From Cryptomeria japonica (Eukaryota; Streptophyta; Pinopsida; Cupressales; Cupressaceae), in contig NC_081410.1 in the NCBI RefSeq assembly GCF_030272615.1, positions 222,197,415 to 222,261,414 of the forward strand: DNA of 64,000 nt, read 5' to 3'. The notes below the pieces were generated by a model. The model did no database searches, was not told the DNA's origin, and was given only the letters and a program-made list of their open reading frames with translations. Each line of letters begins with the position of its first letter. Position 1 is the stretch's first letter. Below are positions 32,226 through 43,944 of the stretch, piece after piece. The position numbers and the translations under genes were made by a program.

Positions 32226-32513
32226 ACTTTTATTATTTTTAATATCAAATGAAAATAGGGTTGTTCAGCTGTACTTTGTCATTGTTGGAAAAGGGGGAGA
32301 AGAATTCTGTTTGGAGAAGTATCTGGTAATCAAATTTTGATTATATGCTCTGTATATCTCAATGTTTATGCTCTTTATGCAAAATTGTTATACATTGTAT
32401 TGTCAAAGGGATAGTGTATATGCTTAGGGGGAGAAATTTTGCTAATGGCATGATTTTGTTGTAAAACACGTAGATGTCAAAATTTTAATTTCCTAAGTGT
32501 TGCCATCAATGCC

Positions 32514-32525
32514 AAAGGGGGAGAT
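32514..32525 (+). other. Polypurine tract of W
   Basis: AAAGGGGGAGAT directly precedes the 3' LTR. It is identical to the tracts of C1 and X. Confidence 0.85.
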
Positions 32526-33630
32526 TGTTGGCATTTTTTATGTTTATGTTGTGATTGTCATTGATGGACACACACTTGCATTGAGATCCTCTTTATATGT
32601 ATGAGTTAAAACACAACCGGTATTTGTTCCAACTGGTATGTTGTATTATAGTCTTTAGACTATTGATGTTTTGCAGAATGTGTTTCCCAGTTTGAAGCAG
32701 CATGTTGACCTCAAGTGGTACGAGGGTTTAAAGCGAAATAGCACATTTCTACCAGTCTTCATTTTTGTCGAACCGACAACCGACACTTTGTATGAACCAG
32801 TAATACTTTGTGATGAGTTACCCACCGATTGTTTGACGGTGTCAATACTGTAGCGATGCTTTTTGTGATGTATTACCTAGTATGTCTAGGTTCATTGAAC
32901 CTAGTAAATTGTGATGTAATCCTATTGGACCGACATGAAATCAGTTTCCTTTATAAGGACATCATGTCTAAGGTTTTTTGGTTGTTGTTATTGTTGTTGT
33001 GATAGTTGATATTGCAGCTAGGGTTTAAGGTGGTTGAGGAGTTGGAGAGATTATGAATGTGTAGAAGACTGAAGTAATGCAATAATGCATTAAGAACAAG
33101 CTATCAAGGATCTAACCGAGTAGTCAATTCTATTAGCTAGATCAAACACTTGTTGATTACTCACATCTTTGACAAGTTTGTAGCCTTTAACCGGGTAGGC
33201 CCAAAAGCCTGTTGTAAATCCTCTAACAAGGTGGTTCACACTTGTGGATCTAAAATCCTCTAGCAAGGTAGTCTTTAATAGGACTTGTCTCCTAATAGAG
33301 ATTTAGATTCCTAGCAGGATCTGTTCTGGTAAAGAACACTGTTAGACCTTAACCAGTCAGACCTTAACTGGTTTGGTTCCTATTCTGCAAATAGTGACTT
33401 GTGAGTTCCATCTCACCATGGTTTTTCCCATCTGGGTTTCCATGTCAAAATATCTTGTGTTATGGTGTTTGTGCTTCTATGGGTAAATGCATTATTAGCT
33501 ATTTGGTTTGCATGCTTGTTAACTGGTTTGTCTGTTAAACTATTTTACCAGTTTACTACTAGTCTTGCAAAGTGTTTAAGTGCAAAGGTTTTTGGCATAC
33601 TAATTCACCCCCCCCTCTTAGTATTCATCA
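32526..33630 (+). mobile_element. 3' LTR of W
   Basis: It is the counterpart of 26,057-27,164 and is followed by AGAGT, the duplicate of GGAGT at 26,052-26,056. Confidence 0.9.
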
Positions 33631-34510
33631 AGAGTCCTCAATTTATAGGAAGAGGAGAGGAAGAATGGATGGCTAGGATGGATTCAAGATGAAGGGCTAA
33701 GATTGCTTGTGAGCTCACACAAGGCCCAAGAGAGGGTGTGGAGACCAAGAGATATGCCTTAAAGGAATTTCTTGTCTCCACACTCCTTAAGGTACATTGG
33801 GGAGACTTCCCAAGGTACCTTGAGAAGAGCAAAGTGCATTGCAAAGACTTCCCAATGTGCCTTGAGAGGAGCAAGGGATGTGACATTCCTTGAAGAATGG
33901 GGAGGAGGAATTTAAAATTCTCCAAAAAGTTATAATCATGGGGATTGGAGGAATAAGAAGGAATTAAAAATTCCTTGGGAGAGGAGATGCCTAGAGGATT
34001 GTGAGATTTTGAAGATCTCACATTCACCTAGGAAAAGAGCATTAAAAGCTAGTGGTTGGATGGAAGGGACAAGGAGTTTACTTCGTGGCTAATCATGATG
34101 ATTAGCCATTAGAAACTCATTAGGAGGGGAATTAGAGGAAATGTTAGGTGGGATTAGGATTTGACTAGGAGAGAGAATGAGTGGAGGGAATTAAAAATTA
34201 GAAGAATAAGGTTAAGTGAGTTTAGGGAGTTTCTAGAAGACTTTATTAGGTTAATGATGAATTAAGAAGTTGGTTTGTAGGAATCATGTGGGTTAACTAA
34301 TTAATTGAAATTAATTAGCCAAGAGGAAGATTTGTGAGGATTTAATCTTTTAGAAGAATAAAGAAAGGGATTGATTTATTAAATAAATCAGTCACATACT
34401 ATAGTGACAATATCAATTATATTTAATTAATATTGAGGAGAATTTGAATTAACATAATTAATTAATTAATTATGTGAGGAATTAAAAATAATTATTTCTA
34501 AGTGTCTACA
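33631..34510 (-). mobile_element. 3' LTR of Z, inner segment
   Basis: It matches 45,994-46,877 and ends AAGTGTCTACA. Together with 25,651-26,056 it restores the length of the 5' LTR (about 1.29 kb). Confidence 0.9.
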
Positions 34511-34524
34511 TTTTGCCCCTCTTT
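34511..34524 (-). other. Polypurine tract of Z
   Basis: TTTTGCCCCTCTTT is the complement of AAAGAGGGGCAAAA, next to the 3' LTR. Confidence 0.75.
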
Positions 34525-34608
34525 GAAGCGAGGTGTGATGACGTGTTGATTCAAAGAATAATCTTGTTTTTTGATGATGATATTGATTTGATTGATAAGA
34601 TCTCGATT

Positions 34609-35150
34609 CAGTCTGGTTTCAGGAAGGATTCATCCTGCATAAGACAAAGATGATCAAAGCGTCTGGTTTAAGGAAGGATTCATCCTATATAAGACATGGT
34701 TGATCACAACGTCTAGTTTTAGGAAGGATTCATGTTGTATAAGACATGATTGATCACAACGTCTGGTTTCAGGAAGGATTCATCCTGCATAAGACATGAT
34801 CAGAGCATCTGGTTTCAGGAAGGATTCATCCTGTATAAGACGTGATTGATCACAATGTCTGGTTTCAAGAAGGATTTATCCTATATAAGACATGATCAAA
34901 GCACAATGTCTGGTTTCAGGAAGGATTCATCCTGTATAAGACATGATCAAAGCACAATGTCTGGTTTCAGGAAGGATTCATCCTGTATAAGACATGACTG
35001 ATCACAACGTCTGGTTTTAGGAAGGATTCATCCAGTATAAGACATGATCAGAGCGCAACGTCTAGTTTCAGGAAGGATTCATCCTGTATAAGATATGACT
35101 GATCACAATGTCTAGTTTCAAGAAGGATTCATCCTGTATAAGATATGATC
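34609..35150. repeat. Eleven-copy tandem repeat in the Z 3' untranslated region
   Basis: Each unit of about 45-58 bases holds TCTGGTTTCAGGAAGGATTC, then ATCCTGTATAAGACATGATC, with length changes between ATGATC and the next unit. The core AGGATTCATCCT is self-complementary around TC. It lies between the Z PPT and integrase. Confidence 0.9.
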
Positions 35151-35159
35151 AGAATCAAA

Positions 35160-36817
35160 ATTAATTATGTGAGGTGTATGGCGATGTGTAGAAGATAGAA
35201 GAAGAAAAGGATGCCCCAACATAAAGCATGGGAGGTGTATGCCCCCTAAAGATTTTTTTTGAAAAAAAAGGACAAAAATTTCTCAAAAAAAAGAGGAAGA
35301 AGAATCAGGGTGGAAGGGATAAATGAGGAAGAAATATGAAGCAGTCGCGAAGAATTTGGAAGGAAGAGTAGGAGAGGCAAGAGTGCGGAGGAAGATGGGC
35401 CCTCACGGGGGCCCATATATGCCACAACGGACCCAATGAGGGGTCATTGTATCATGACAAACATATTTTCCTCTTTATATATATGTGTATACATGATTTG
35501 TTTGGTGACAGATGATGTGTAGCATTTATTGTGATGGATTATTTTTGTTTGTCTTATGATGTCATATATGCATGCAATCATGGATGGGCTATGCTGACCT
35601 ATTTTGTGATGCAGAGTGGATGCTTATGTATGTATGTTTATGATGTGTTGCTAACATAGTTTTTTTTTTGGATGCAGGATGAGTGTTTTTAATGCTTTAT
35701 ATATAAATACACACGTGTGAATGATTTATGATGCATTCTAAATGTAATGCTATATGGATGAGTGTATCTTTTATTTATGTGATGTAATCTTATATGGTAA
35801 ATGTATTGAATGAATTAATAAAAAGAGGGAATATGCTAATAATAACACAATGATCTTAGATAGAAGAATATGGAATAGATGGGAAGTGGGGGAAATTGAG
35901 AACTCCATGGGATTATTGAGTTTAGGATTTGATGGATTGATGGTGAGATTTTGTGCACAACAAATGTGGAGAGCCAACCTAGTTTGATGTTGCCCTGAGT
36001 GGCTTGCACCACTAATTATAGAAATCAAGATGCCATGAGAAACCCAGGGCATGGACTGACTCTATAGACAAATGGGAATTTCTTGCACACAACAATGCAA
36101 GTGTTAAGAAACACTAATACAAAGTTGTGGGTTTGTGCAAGGAAACCCTCAAACACACCGATACCTCTTGTACATGAGAAGGTAAGTGTTGATAAACACT
36201 AGTACCAGGTCACCGATTTATACAAGAGGGATCCAAAACATGCCATACTATGAAATATGCCCCAGTATGCGCCTATCATTATGTACCTGGATATGCAAGA
36301 ACCCAGGCAGTCGAAAATAGTGGTAGTAATAGGGAAAAAGATGCAAGTCTATATGAAAAGATCTAACAAAATCTAACAAGTCACTTCCTTGTGACCAAAT
36401 GATAAAGCTCAGTTTTAATGAGACATTCCTTGTTCATGACTCAGGCGAAGACTCATCATCATACGCATGTTTTATTGGGTGGCGGAAAAGAAGGAATGTT
36501 GCGCATGGGTGGGCTGGATGGCGGATGATTTGTAGTATCGACATGCTAGACAGTGGATCCGGTTATTTACCTTGGTGCCTGCATAGAGGTTTTCACCAAG
36601 GTACTTGTCCATAGCGCCACAAAGTGATTTTCACTGGTGGACGAATTGTTTTTCTTTCTTTTTCTGATTTTTTAAATTTTTTTGTGTCATAAGGCACCTG
36701 TTTGCCAGGTTTTCAGCAAAGTGACAATTTTTTCAGGATCTTTTTCTCATTGTTTTTTTAATTTTTTAATTTTTATTTTTTTCTTGATTTTTTTGACAAT
36801 TTAAGACTTTCTGAGGA
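35160..36817 (-). other. Z 3' non-coding region
   Basis: No protein domain is legible. It contains AT-rich runs, a ATATATATGTGTATACATG-type stretch near 35,480, and the 36,560-36,790 block shared with U. Confidence 0.5.
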
Positions 36818-38053
36818 CTAAGCATAAAATCTTTTGAGGTGCATGATATTCATTGGATCATCTAAAGGAATGCCTTCAGGAGTAGCCAACTGATAAGCTC
36901 CTGATCCATATTTTGTTGTGATTACATATGGTCCAAGCCAATTAGGCTTGAACTTGCGTTTCTTTTCTCTTTCTTGTAGAGTTTTCTGATTCTCCATGAG
37001 GACAAGATCACCAACTTTTTTCTGATAACTCATACGCAAGTAGTTATGATATACCCAGAGATGGTTCAAGGCCTTGAGGTGTGATACCCTTAGAGAGGGG
37101 ACCTCGATCTCAAGGGGAAGGATGGCTTCGGAGCCAAAGACCAGGGAATAAGGGGTGGCGCCTGTGGGGGTGCGGATGGAGGTGCGGTACGCCCACAAAG
37201 TAGGATGGAGTTGGAGGTGCCAATCGCGGCCAACTTCATTGACTATATTTTTGAGTATTTTAATTAAGGTTTTATTAGAAGCCTCAGCTTGGCCATTGCC
37301 TTGGTGATAATATGGGGTGGAGAAGCGATGTTGGATGTTGAATTTTTGGCAGAGTTCTTTGACATCCTGGTTTTTAAATTGTTTTCCATTATCTCTGATA
37401 ATAACTTTTGGAATACCAAATCTGCATATCAGGATGAATTTGGATATCTTCTTACCAGTGGTAAAAGTAAGAGGGATAGCCTCTACCCACTTGGTGAAAT
37501 ACTCGGTGGTGGTTATAATGAACTTATGTCTGTTGGAGGATGAAGGGTGGATTTTCCCAATGAGATCAAGCCCCCACTATGAGAACGACCAAGGTGTAAT
37601 AAATGGTTGCAATTCTTGTGACGGTGCATGAATCTTGTCGCCATGTTGCTGGCAAGGGATGCATTTCTTCACATAGTTGTATGCATCTTCTTCCATTTTA
37701 GGCCAATAATATCCTATTCTTAAAAGTTTTTTAGCCAATGTGAACCCATTTGAGTGTGCCCCATAGATTCCCTCGTGTAATTCACGTAATGCCTATTCTG
37801 CTTCTTGTTCATCTAAACACCTTAGGAGGGAACCATCGAAATGCCTTCTGAATAGGGTGTCTCCAAGGATGGTGTAACGAGCACATTGGCAGATGAAGGA
37901 TTGTTGTTGGGTTTTTGTGAGATGTGGGGGAATGGTGTTGTCTATGAGGAAAGAAAAGGTTTCTTGGTACCAAGGGGACTCGGGACCAATGAGAACACAC
38001 ACCATTTCAGACTCTGGTAGGTCATATGCTGGTATAAATAATTGCTCGACCAA
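36818..38053 (-). pseudogene. Z integrase
   Basis: From the N-terminus: a zinc-binding region with HEGIYGAH and CIPCQQHG, the core with Asp in WGLDLIGKIHP, Asp in VIIRDNGKQF and Glu in NGQAEASNK (all three DDE residues present), and a C-terminal module with WLGPYVI ending in HLKRFYA. There is no chromodomain. Stops at about 37,790 and 37,580 break the frame. The product would join element cDNA to the genome. Confidence 0.85.
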
Positions 38054-38134
38054 GAACTCGCACTTCTAACTCTGTGCTGGCATTTGAAGGATGGAGCCAA
38101 TGGTGGCCATTGCATCTGCATCCCTGTTGTTTGT

Positions 38135-38722
38135 TCATGGGATTTGATTAAATGTGATTGTTGTGAAATGTTGCTTAAGATCTTCAACCATAGTATGATA
38201 AGGAAGGAGTTTATCATCTTTTGTCTGGTACTCATCATTGACTTGTTTTATAACAAGCTGAGAATGACCATAAACTTGTAACTCCTTTATTTTCCAGTGG
38301 ATAGCCAGATGCAAACCTGTGATGAGTGCCTTGTATTTTGCTATGTTATTGGTACATGCAAAGGCTATTTTGTATGATTTGAGGATGCCATCTCCTTGAG
38401 GTGTAACCAATAATATTCCTGCCCCTGATCCATTTTGGGTGCAGGAGCCATCAAAGTATAATTGCCATGTGGAGGATGTGGAAACAGTCATAATGAACTC
38501 ATCTGGTAATTTTGTGAGAATAGGATGGTCACCTGGAAGTGGAACTCTAGCCAACTGATCTGCAATGACTTGTCCCTTGATTGCCTTTCTATCCACATAT
38601 TCGATGTCAAACTCACTTAGGAGCATGACCCATTTGGTGGTTCCACCAGTGAGAGCAACTTTTAACAGGAGATATTTAAGTGGATCAATCTTGGCAATCA
38701 ACTTTGTTTTGTTGTTCAACAT
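38135..38722 (-). pseudogene. Z second RNase H-like domain (aRH type)
   Basis: LYFDGSCTQNGSGAGILL carries the first Asp. The second block reads AKYKALITGL where relatives have YEAL, so the Glu is Lys. The third reads VYGHSQLVIKQV where relatives have GDS, so the Asp is His. Two metal ligands are therefore lost. The domain lies between the RT/RNase H and integrase, the Tat arrangement. Confidence 0.75.
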
Positions 38723-38728
38723 ACAGTG

Positions 38729-39770
38729 TCAAAGTTTTTGTGTACTAAACACTAATGACAAACATGCTCTTTCAATGGGGGTGTAATTGAGTTCATATCC
38801 TATGAATGTCCGATTGATGCAGTAAATGGCGTTTTCCTTCCCTTGATCATCTGTTTGCGCTAGTAATGCCTCCAATGCCACTGTAGTAGCACATATGTAC
38901 AAAATGCAGGGTTTTCCAGGGGTAGGTGGCATCAAAACTGGAGGTGATGCTAGATATTATTTTAATTTCTCAAAGGCCTTTTGACATAAGCAATCCCATT
39001 TGAATTTTGTGTCTTTACGCAATAGGTGTGCAAATGGATGGCACTTGTCTGCTAGCTGTGAAATGAAACGCCTGACAGACTGGAGTTTTCCCTGGAGACT
39101 GTGCAGTTGTCTGAGAGTTCTTGGTGGAGGAATTTCCATAATAGCTTTTACCTTTGCGGGATGAATCTCGATGCCTCTGTGGGAAACAATGAATCCTAGT
39201 AGTTTTCCCGATGTGACGCCAAACACACACTTTTTGGGATTTAGGCGCAGCTTGTATTTTTCCAATCTTTCGAAGATCTGTTTTAGAATAGGGATGTGCT
39301 CTTGTCTTGTCTTGGATTTGCCTAGAAGATCATCCACGTAGTCCTCCATAATTTTGTGCAATAGGTCATGAAAAAATATTGTCATTTCACGTTGATATGT
39401 AGCTCCAACATTTTTAAGGCCAAAAGGCATGACCCGGTAACAGAAAGTACCCCATGGTGTTGTGAATGCAGTTTTATGTTGATCCTTATCTGCTATCCTG
39501 ATTTGGTTGTATCCAAAAATCCCATCCATTAGTGATAGCATTTCATGTCCTGTTGTAAGGTCCAAAATCATGTCTATATTGGGGAGCGGCAAATCATCTT
39601 TAGGAAAAGCTCTATTTAGATCTCAGAAATCTGTGCAGATGCGGATGCCCTTGACAGGTTTGCCGACAGGTACAATATTAGAGACCCATTCAACGTAGTC
39701 TATGGGTTTGATGAATTCTGCATCTAAAATCTTTTGGAGTTTTACCTTGACCAGGAGAGCAATATGCAGG
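38729..39770 (-). pseudogene. Z reverse transcriptase and first RNase H
   Basis: The RT shows PIDYVEWVSNIVPV, IRICTDF*DLN, LSLMDGIFGYNQI, TPWGTFCYRVMPFGLKN and an intact YVDDLL near 39,330, then LGFIVSHRGIEI. The connection/RNase H region follows (EALLAQTDDQGKE, YCINRTFIGYELNYTPIE). Stops at about 39,626, 38,957 and 38,729 disrupt it. Confidence 0.85.
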
Positions 39771-39787
39771 TGCACTTTGCGCAGTTT

Positions 39788-41030
39788 TTATTTTATAGGT
39801 TTTGCATCTGGGCGGAGAACAAGATTGTGAACCACCAAGGTATGATTCAACCTTGGCATATCGGCATAGGACCATGCAAAATTAATTTTTACCTCTGTAA
39901 GGAAGTTGATGAAGTCTTGTTTCTCTATTTCTATGAGGGATTTGGCAATGAGCACATTTTTTGGAATGACTTCGATGCCCATGTTGATGTTGTCTATTCC
40001 TTCTATTAGCAAATTTGATTTGTCCTGTGGAAGGTAACCAATGGTAGGGAGGTCAAGTCCCTCATCATCAAGTGCCTTTTCCAAGTTTTCACTTCGGATA
40101 CACCCTTTGTTTTTATTTTTTGTTCATCCAAAGGTGCCTCAGGGAGGTTTTCACCTAGGGAATCATGTCTTTTCCTTTTATTATCTTTTTTGTGGCTAAG
40201 GGCATTGACCTGACTACCAAAGTATCCCTTTTTGTGTAGTTGAATACCCTCGATTCTATTACAATCTTCTAGGTTTCGCGTCGTCAGGAGAGCAATGAGA
40301 GCATTATCGTCGGCATAGATATCTAAAGTTGGTTTGTCTCGTTGGCCCTAGTCAATGAATTTGGGATGGACAAGATGTAGCTCGTGTGAAGTGGGAGGGG
40401 TTACGGGGGTGATGGTATTGATGTAAGTGTCAAGGAAGATATCTTTCTTGTATTCACAAGGCATTTCATAGAATTCCTCTTCATCAGCACTTTTGATATC
40501 CGAAGAAGGACTAGAAGGGGCACCAACAATAGTAATCTTAGGCACCGGGGTGTACCCCAAGCCTCTATTGTACCTATAGGAGATAGGATTTATGGGAACT
40601 TTTCTTCCTTTCTCCTCTGGTCCCAAGTCATGTCCTTTGTAACCCATTCTTTCAACTATGGCAGATGCTTTTGGGTACATTTTTTTGGATATTTTCGCTG
40701 GCTCATCATCCTCTTCCCGGTACAACCAAGAAGAGACATCTGCTTCTTCAAGACTCTCCTCATTAAGTGGGCCCCATTGCTGGAAGGTGGTATTTTGGCA
40801 TTCCATGACTGGTTTTGGGTCCTTTTTGAGCTCTTTTGGTTTGCCAAATGACTTAGGAGAGAGAGGGAGGTTGCCTATTAATAAGACGTCCTCCAATTTG
40901 TATTCTCCACAACCATTGTCTAAAATCTTGATTTGATTATCTAGTTGGGATGATGTGGAGGCAACATTTGATGTGTCAGATGGAGGTGTTGGCGAGGGTC
41001 TATTTAATGGGCAATGATATGGATGGTTTT
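39788..41030 (-). pseudogene. Z protease-RT linker with G-patch-like segment
   Basis: The frame 40,896-40,348 contains VERMGYKGHDLG, then EKGRKVPIN and RYNRGLGYTP, which fits the glycine pattern of a G-patch, an RNA-binding or helicase-activating motif found in several retroelements. The frame 40,084-39,788 (NFAWSYADMPRL) is the segment that usually precedes RT in gypsy elements. Confidence 0.6.
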
Positions 41031-41043
41031 CCTCTAGGAGTTT

Positions 41044-41727
41044 TCAATACTGGAAGGGTTGTGGATCACTTTTGATAGTTATCTCTCTTCCATTGAAGGG
41101 GAATTTGATGCATTGGTGATATGTGGAGGATACGGCCTGCAAGGAATGAATCCATGGTCGCCTGAGGAGAATGTTGTAGGGGAGATCAAGATCTATTACT
41201 TGGCAAGGGGTTTCAATTGTAATTGGGGCCACTTGAAGAGGTAAGGTGATCATGCCCTTTGAAATTCTTTCTGCATCATCATATGCCTTTATTGTGATCC
41301 TTCCTAATGTGTCTATCAGATCCTCAGAAAGTCCCAATTGTTTTATTAATTTGTATGTACACAGATTAAGCCTGGACCCACCGTCTATCAGGATACGTTT
41401 GACCTTGTGCTTGTGGATAAGAGTTTCGATGCGCAAAGGTTTGTTATGGTCTTCATCTGTGGGAGCATCTTTGGAGGTAAATACAAGGTACTACTGGGCA
41501 GCAAGGTTTCCAATGAGGGCTTGGAATTGGGTGGCGTTGATGTTATCAAAAACACGTGATTCAAGAAGGGCTTGTTCCAAAATTTCTTTATGGATCGGGG
41601 AAGTCTTGAGAAGTTCCAAAATAAAGATCTGCATGGGTGTCTTCCCAAGTTGGTCAAGGAGGTCATATCGGTAGGTGGAAGACATGGGTGGGGGGTTTTG
41701 TGGGGGAGGGACTCCTTGGGTGGTCAC
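41044..41727 (-). pseudogene. Z aspartic protease region
   Basis: KRILIDGGSRLNLCTYKLI has the gypsy-type D-G-G-S active-site loop with Asp present. It is preceded by a Pro-rich start and LLESRVFDNINATQFQAL. A TAG separates the two at about 41,491. Confidence 0.75.
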
Positions 41728-41751
41728 TTTACCTCGGCGTGTAGTTACATT

Positions 41752-43944
41752 TCAGTCATTCTGGAAATGGGAGGTGGAAGGCGTGGCGCCTTGAATGACT
41801 ATCCTAGTAGGATTTGGTCTGCTTTGGGAAGAAGGAGGATTAACTCCTTGGATGGTTATGACATTGACATGAGTGTCTACAGGTTCAATGTGACCTACTA
41901 AAAAATCAAAGTCGGTTATGTGATTAGCGTAGTCATAACCCATTGCATTAGATGATGAGCCTTTTCCTTTATCATGCTTCAGGAAGGGTTCCTGGTACAT
42001 TTTGAGTTTGTCATTGTTATTACCAGGTTTTGCATTTGCTACTTCAATCTCACCTCTATCAATGAGATCTTGTATGTAGATCTTCAGTTTCATACACTTT
42101 CATGTATCATGTCCCTTGAATATGATGGTATTCACAATACTCATTTTCATTATACCATCTTGGTTTAGGTTTATTGGGGTCAAAGGGGTGATTGATTGGA
42201 AAAACCACTACACCTACTTGGACAAGTTTTTGAAACACCATTTCAATAGGCTCAGCTAGAGGAGTGAAGTCTCTTGGAGTCCGGTTATTCAATCGGGGTG
42301 GTCTTCCCTGGATTGAGACATTGTTGTGAGGTTTTTGGGATTGATTTTGATTGTTTTGATTATTGAATTGATGATTATTGGTGGTTGATTTTGGGGGTGA
42401 GGCCATGGTTTGGACTCGCTTTGCATCAGTTACACCATCACTGACCACGTTTTTGTTCTTAGACCAAAATTTTGTCTTGTCGTTATGATAAGAGGAAGAA
42501 ATTTGTGTCGGTTTTTGGTAATGTTTCAAGGTTCCTTCCTCCATCAAGACACGTTCGAGGGCGAGGCCCTTATCGGTCAATTTTTGGAAGGATTTGATAA
42601 ATTGGGATATTAAGGGTCTCGAAAGTTCAGGCACCAAGTTATTTTGAAATAGCTCAATTTGATATTGTTCAAGCATGTCCCACTGGAATTTTTGATAAGA
42701 TGTCGCCATCTTTGTAGGAAATCAGCAAAGTCTCCAGGCCTTTGTTTTGTATTGCATACGTCCATCATAGAAACATCATTAACCATGTTGTAAGCATAGT
42801 GGGCCACAAATTTTTTTGCCAAGTCTGGAAAGGAGACAATGGAACCTCGCGGTAGAGATGAGAACCATGCCAGGGCGTCTCCTGTGAGACTCTTGGGAAA
42901 GAGTCTACGAAGATAAAGGTCACTATAGGAGACTTCTTGGCATAAGATGTGGAATTCTCAGACATGGTTGCGGGGGTCTCCTTTGCCTTCATACTTGGTG
43001 AATTTGGGGATCTAAAATCCTGGGGGATAGGGTGCAACTGATATAGACAGGTCGTAAGGACAAGGGCAAAACTCTTTGAACGAGTAAGTTTTCCTTTTAT
43101 TAGTCCTTTGTTTCATGTCCTTGATGATATTTTTCATGTCTTGAATTTCCTTAATGAGGTCTTGTTGTGGACTTTGATAATGATGAATTGTATTTGCCCC
43201 AAGAATTGGGTGAGCCAAAGAAGGTGCACCACCACCAATGTATTGATATGATGAGGAGGCGGGAATGTGGGATGTGAGGACCGATGTCATAGGGATTTGT
43301 GTGATAGTTGGTTGCAGTCTATAAACTGTTGTGACAGGATTGAGTATGGCTCGGATGAAATTTGTGACATTGTTGGTAGGAAGGGAAGTTTGTGGAATAG
43401 AAATATGTGGTTGAATGGAAGGAGGTGGTATAGAAGTGTGTTGGAGAATAGATGAGATCGGATTTGATAGTGGTATAGATGGTAAGGAGGAAGAAGGTGG
43501 GATGGAGACCACGGTGGGATGTGTCACGAGTGGTATTGATTGATCTTGGATGATTGATGGGGTTGCAATTGATTGAGTCTAAATAATAGGTGCAACACTT
43601 TGTGTGGGGGTGAGGTCTCCTTGTGGTTGTTGGGCGAGAGCAGTTCTATTAAATTCTGGTGGAAGTTGAGCTCCATTTTCAAGGAGAGTTTTTAGAAGTG
43701 CAGTAGGATTGTGTTGAATAAACTTTTCCATCATCTCTTGGTTATAAGAATCTGCTAGGAAAGTTTACACTTCCGGAGAAAGTTCATCTTGGCTAACCAT
43801 GTTATGATTTTGGCTTTGATCTTGATTGCTAGGTTGCCCACTTTGTGTAGGATCTTGCATGGGATCTTCATATAGGGCACTAATGTCTGGCATGCCATAT
43901 TGTTGTTCAACCATCTTTCTCTTTTGGGATCGAGTTGTAGCCAT
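41752..43944 (-). pseudogene. Z Gag
   Basis: The ATG at 43,944 gives MATTRSQKRKMVEQQ. A Pro/Ser/Gln-rich stretch follows, then PYPPGF*IPKFTKYEGKGDP and the gag core ALAWFSSLPRGSIVSFPDLA with FADFLQRWRHL. A single knuckle-like CEYHHIQG...C lies near 42,120. Frameshifts occur near 42,700 and 42,110 and stops near 43,790, 43,580 and 43,012. Confidence 0.8.

Larger units (their letters stand above)
26057..33630 (+). mobile_element. Element W: LTR element with Gag and family B but no pol
   Basis: The LTRs are 26,057-27,164 and 32,526-33,630, start TGTTGGCATTTTT and end TATTCATCA. The TSD is GGAGT/AGAGT. It has an initiator-Met-type PBS, a Gag (27,214-28,491), a family B ORF (28,942-32,225) and a PPT. 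There is no protease, integrase, RT or RNase H between the LTRs, and the intergenic spaces are too short to have held them. It must have been mobilised in trans. The two-ORF organisation is mirrored by Y (same Gag) and X (same family B). Confidence 0.85.

Noticed and set aside
34609-35150. CRISPR-like array
   Set aside because: Repeats are imperfect, spacers are themselves repeats of GATCA/AAGCAC words, and the array lies in a plant gypsy element. It is a tandem repeat.
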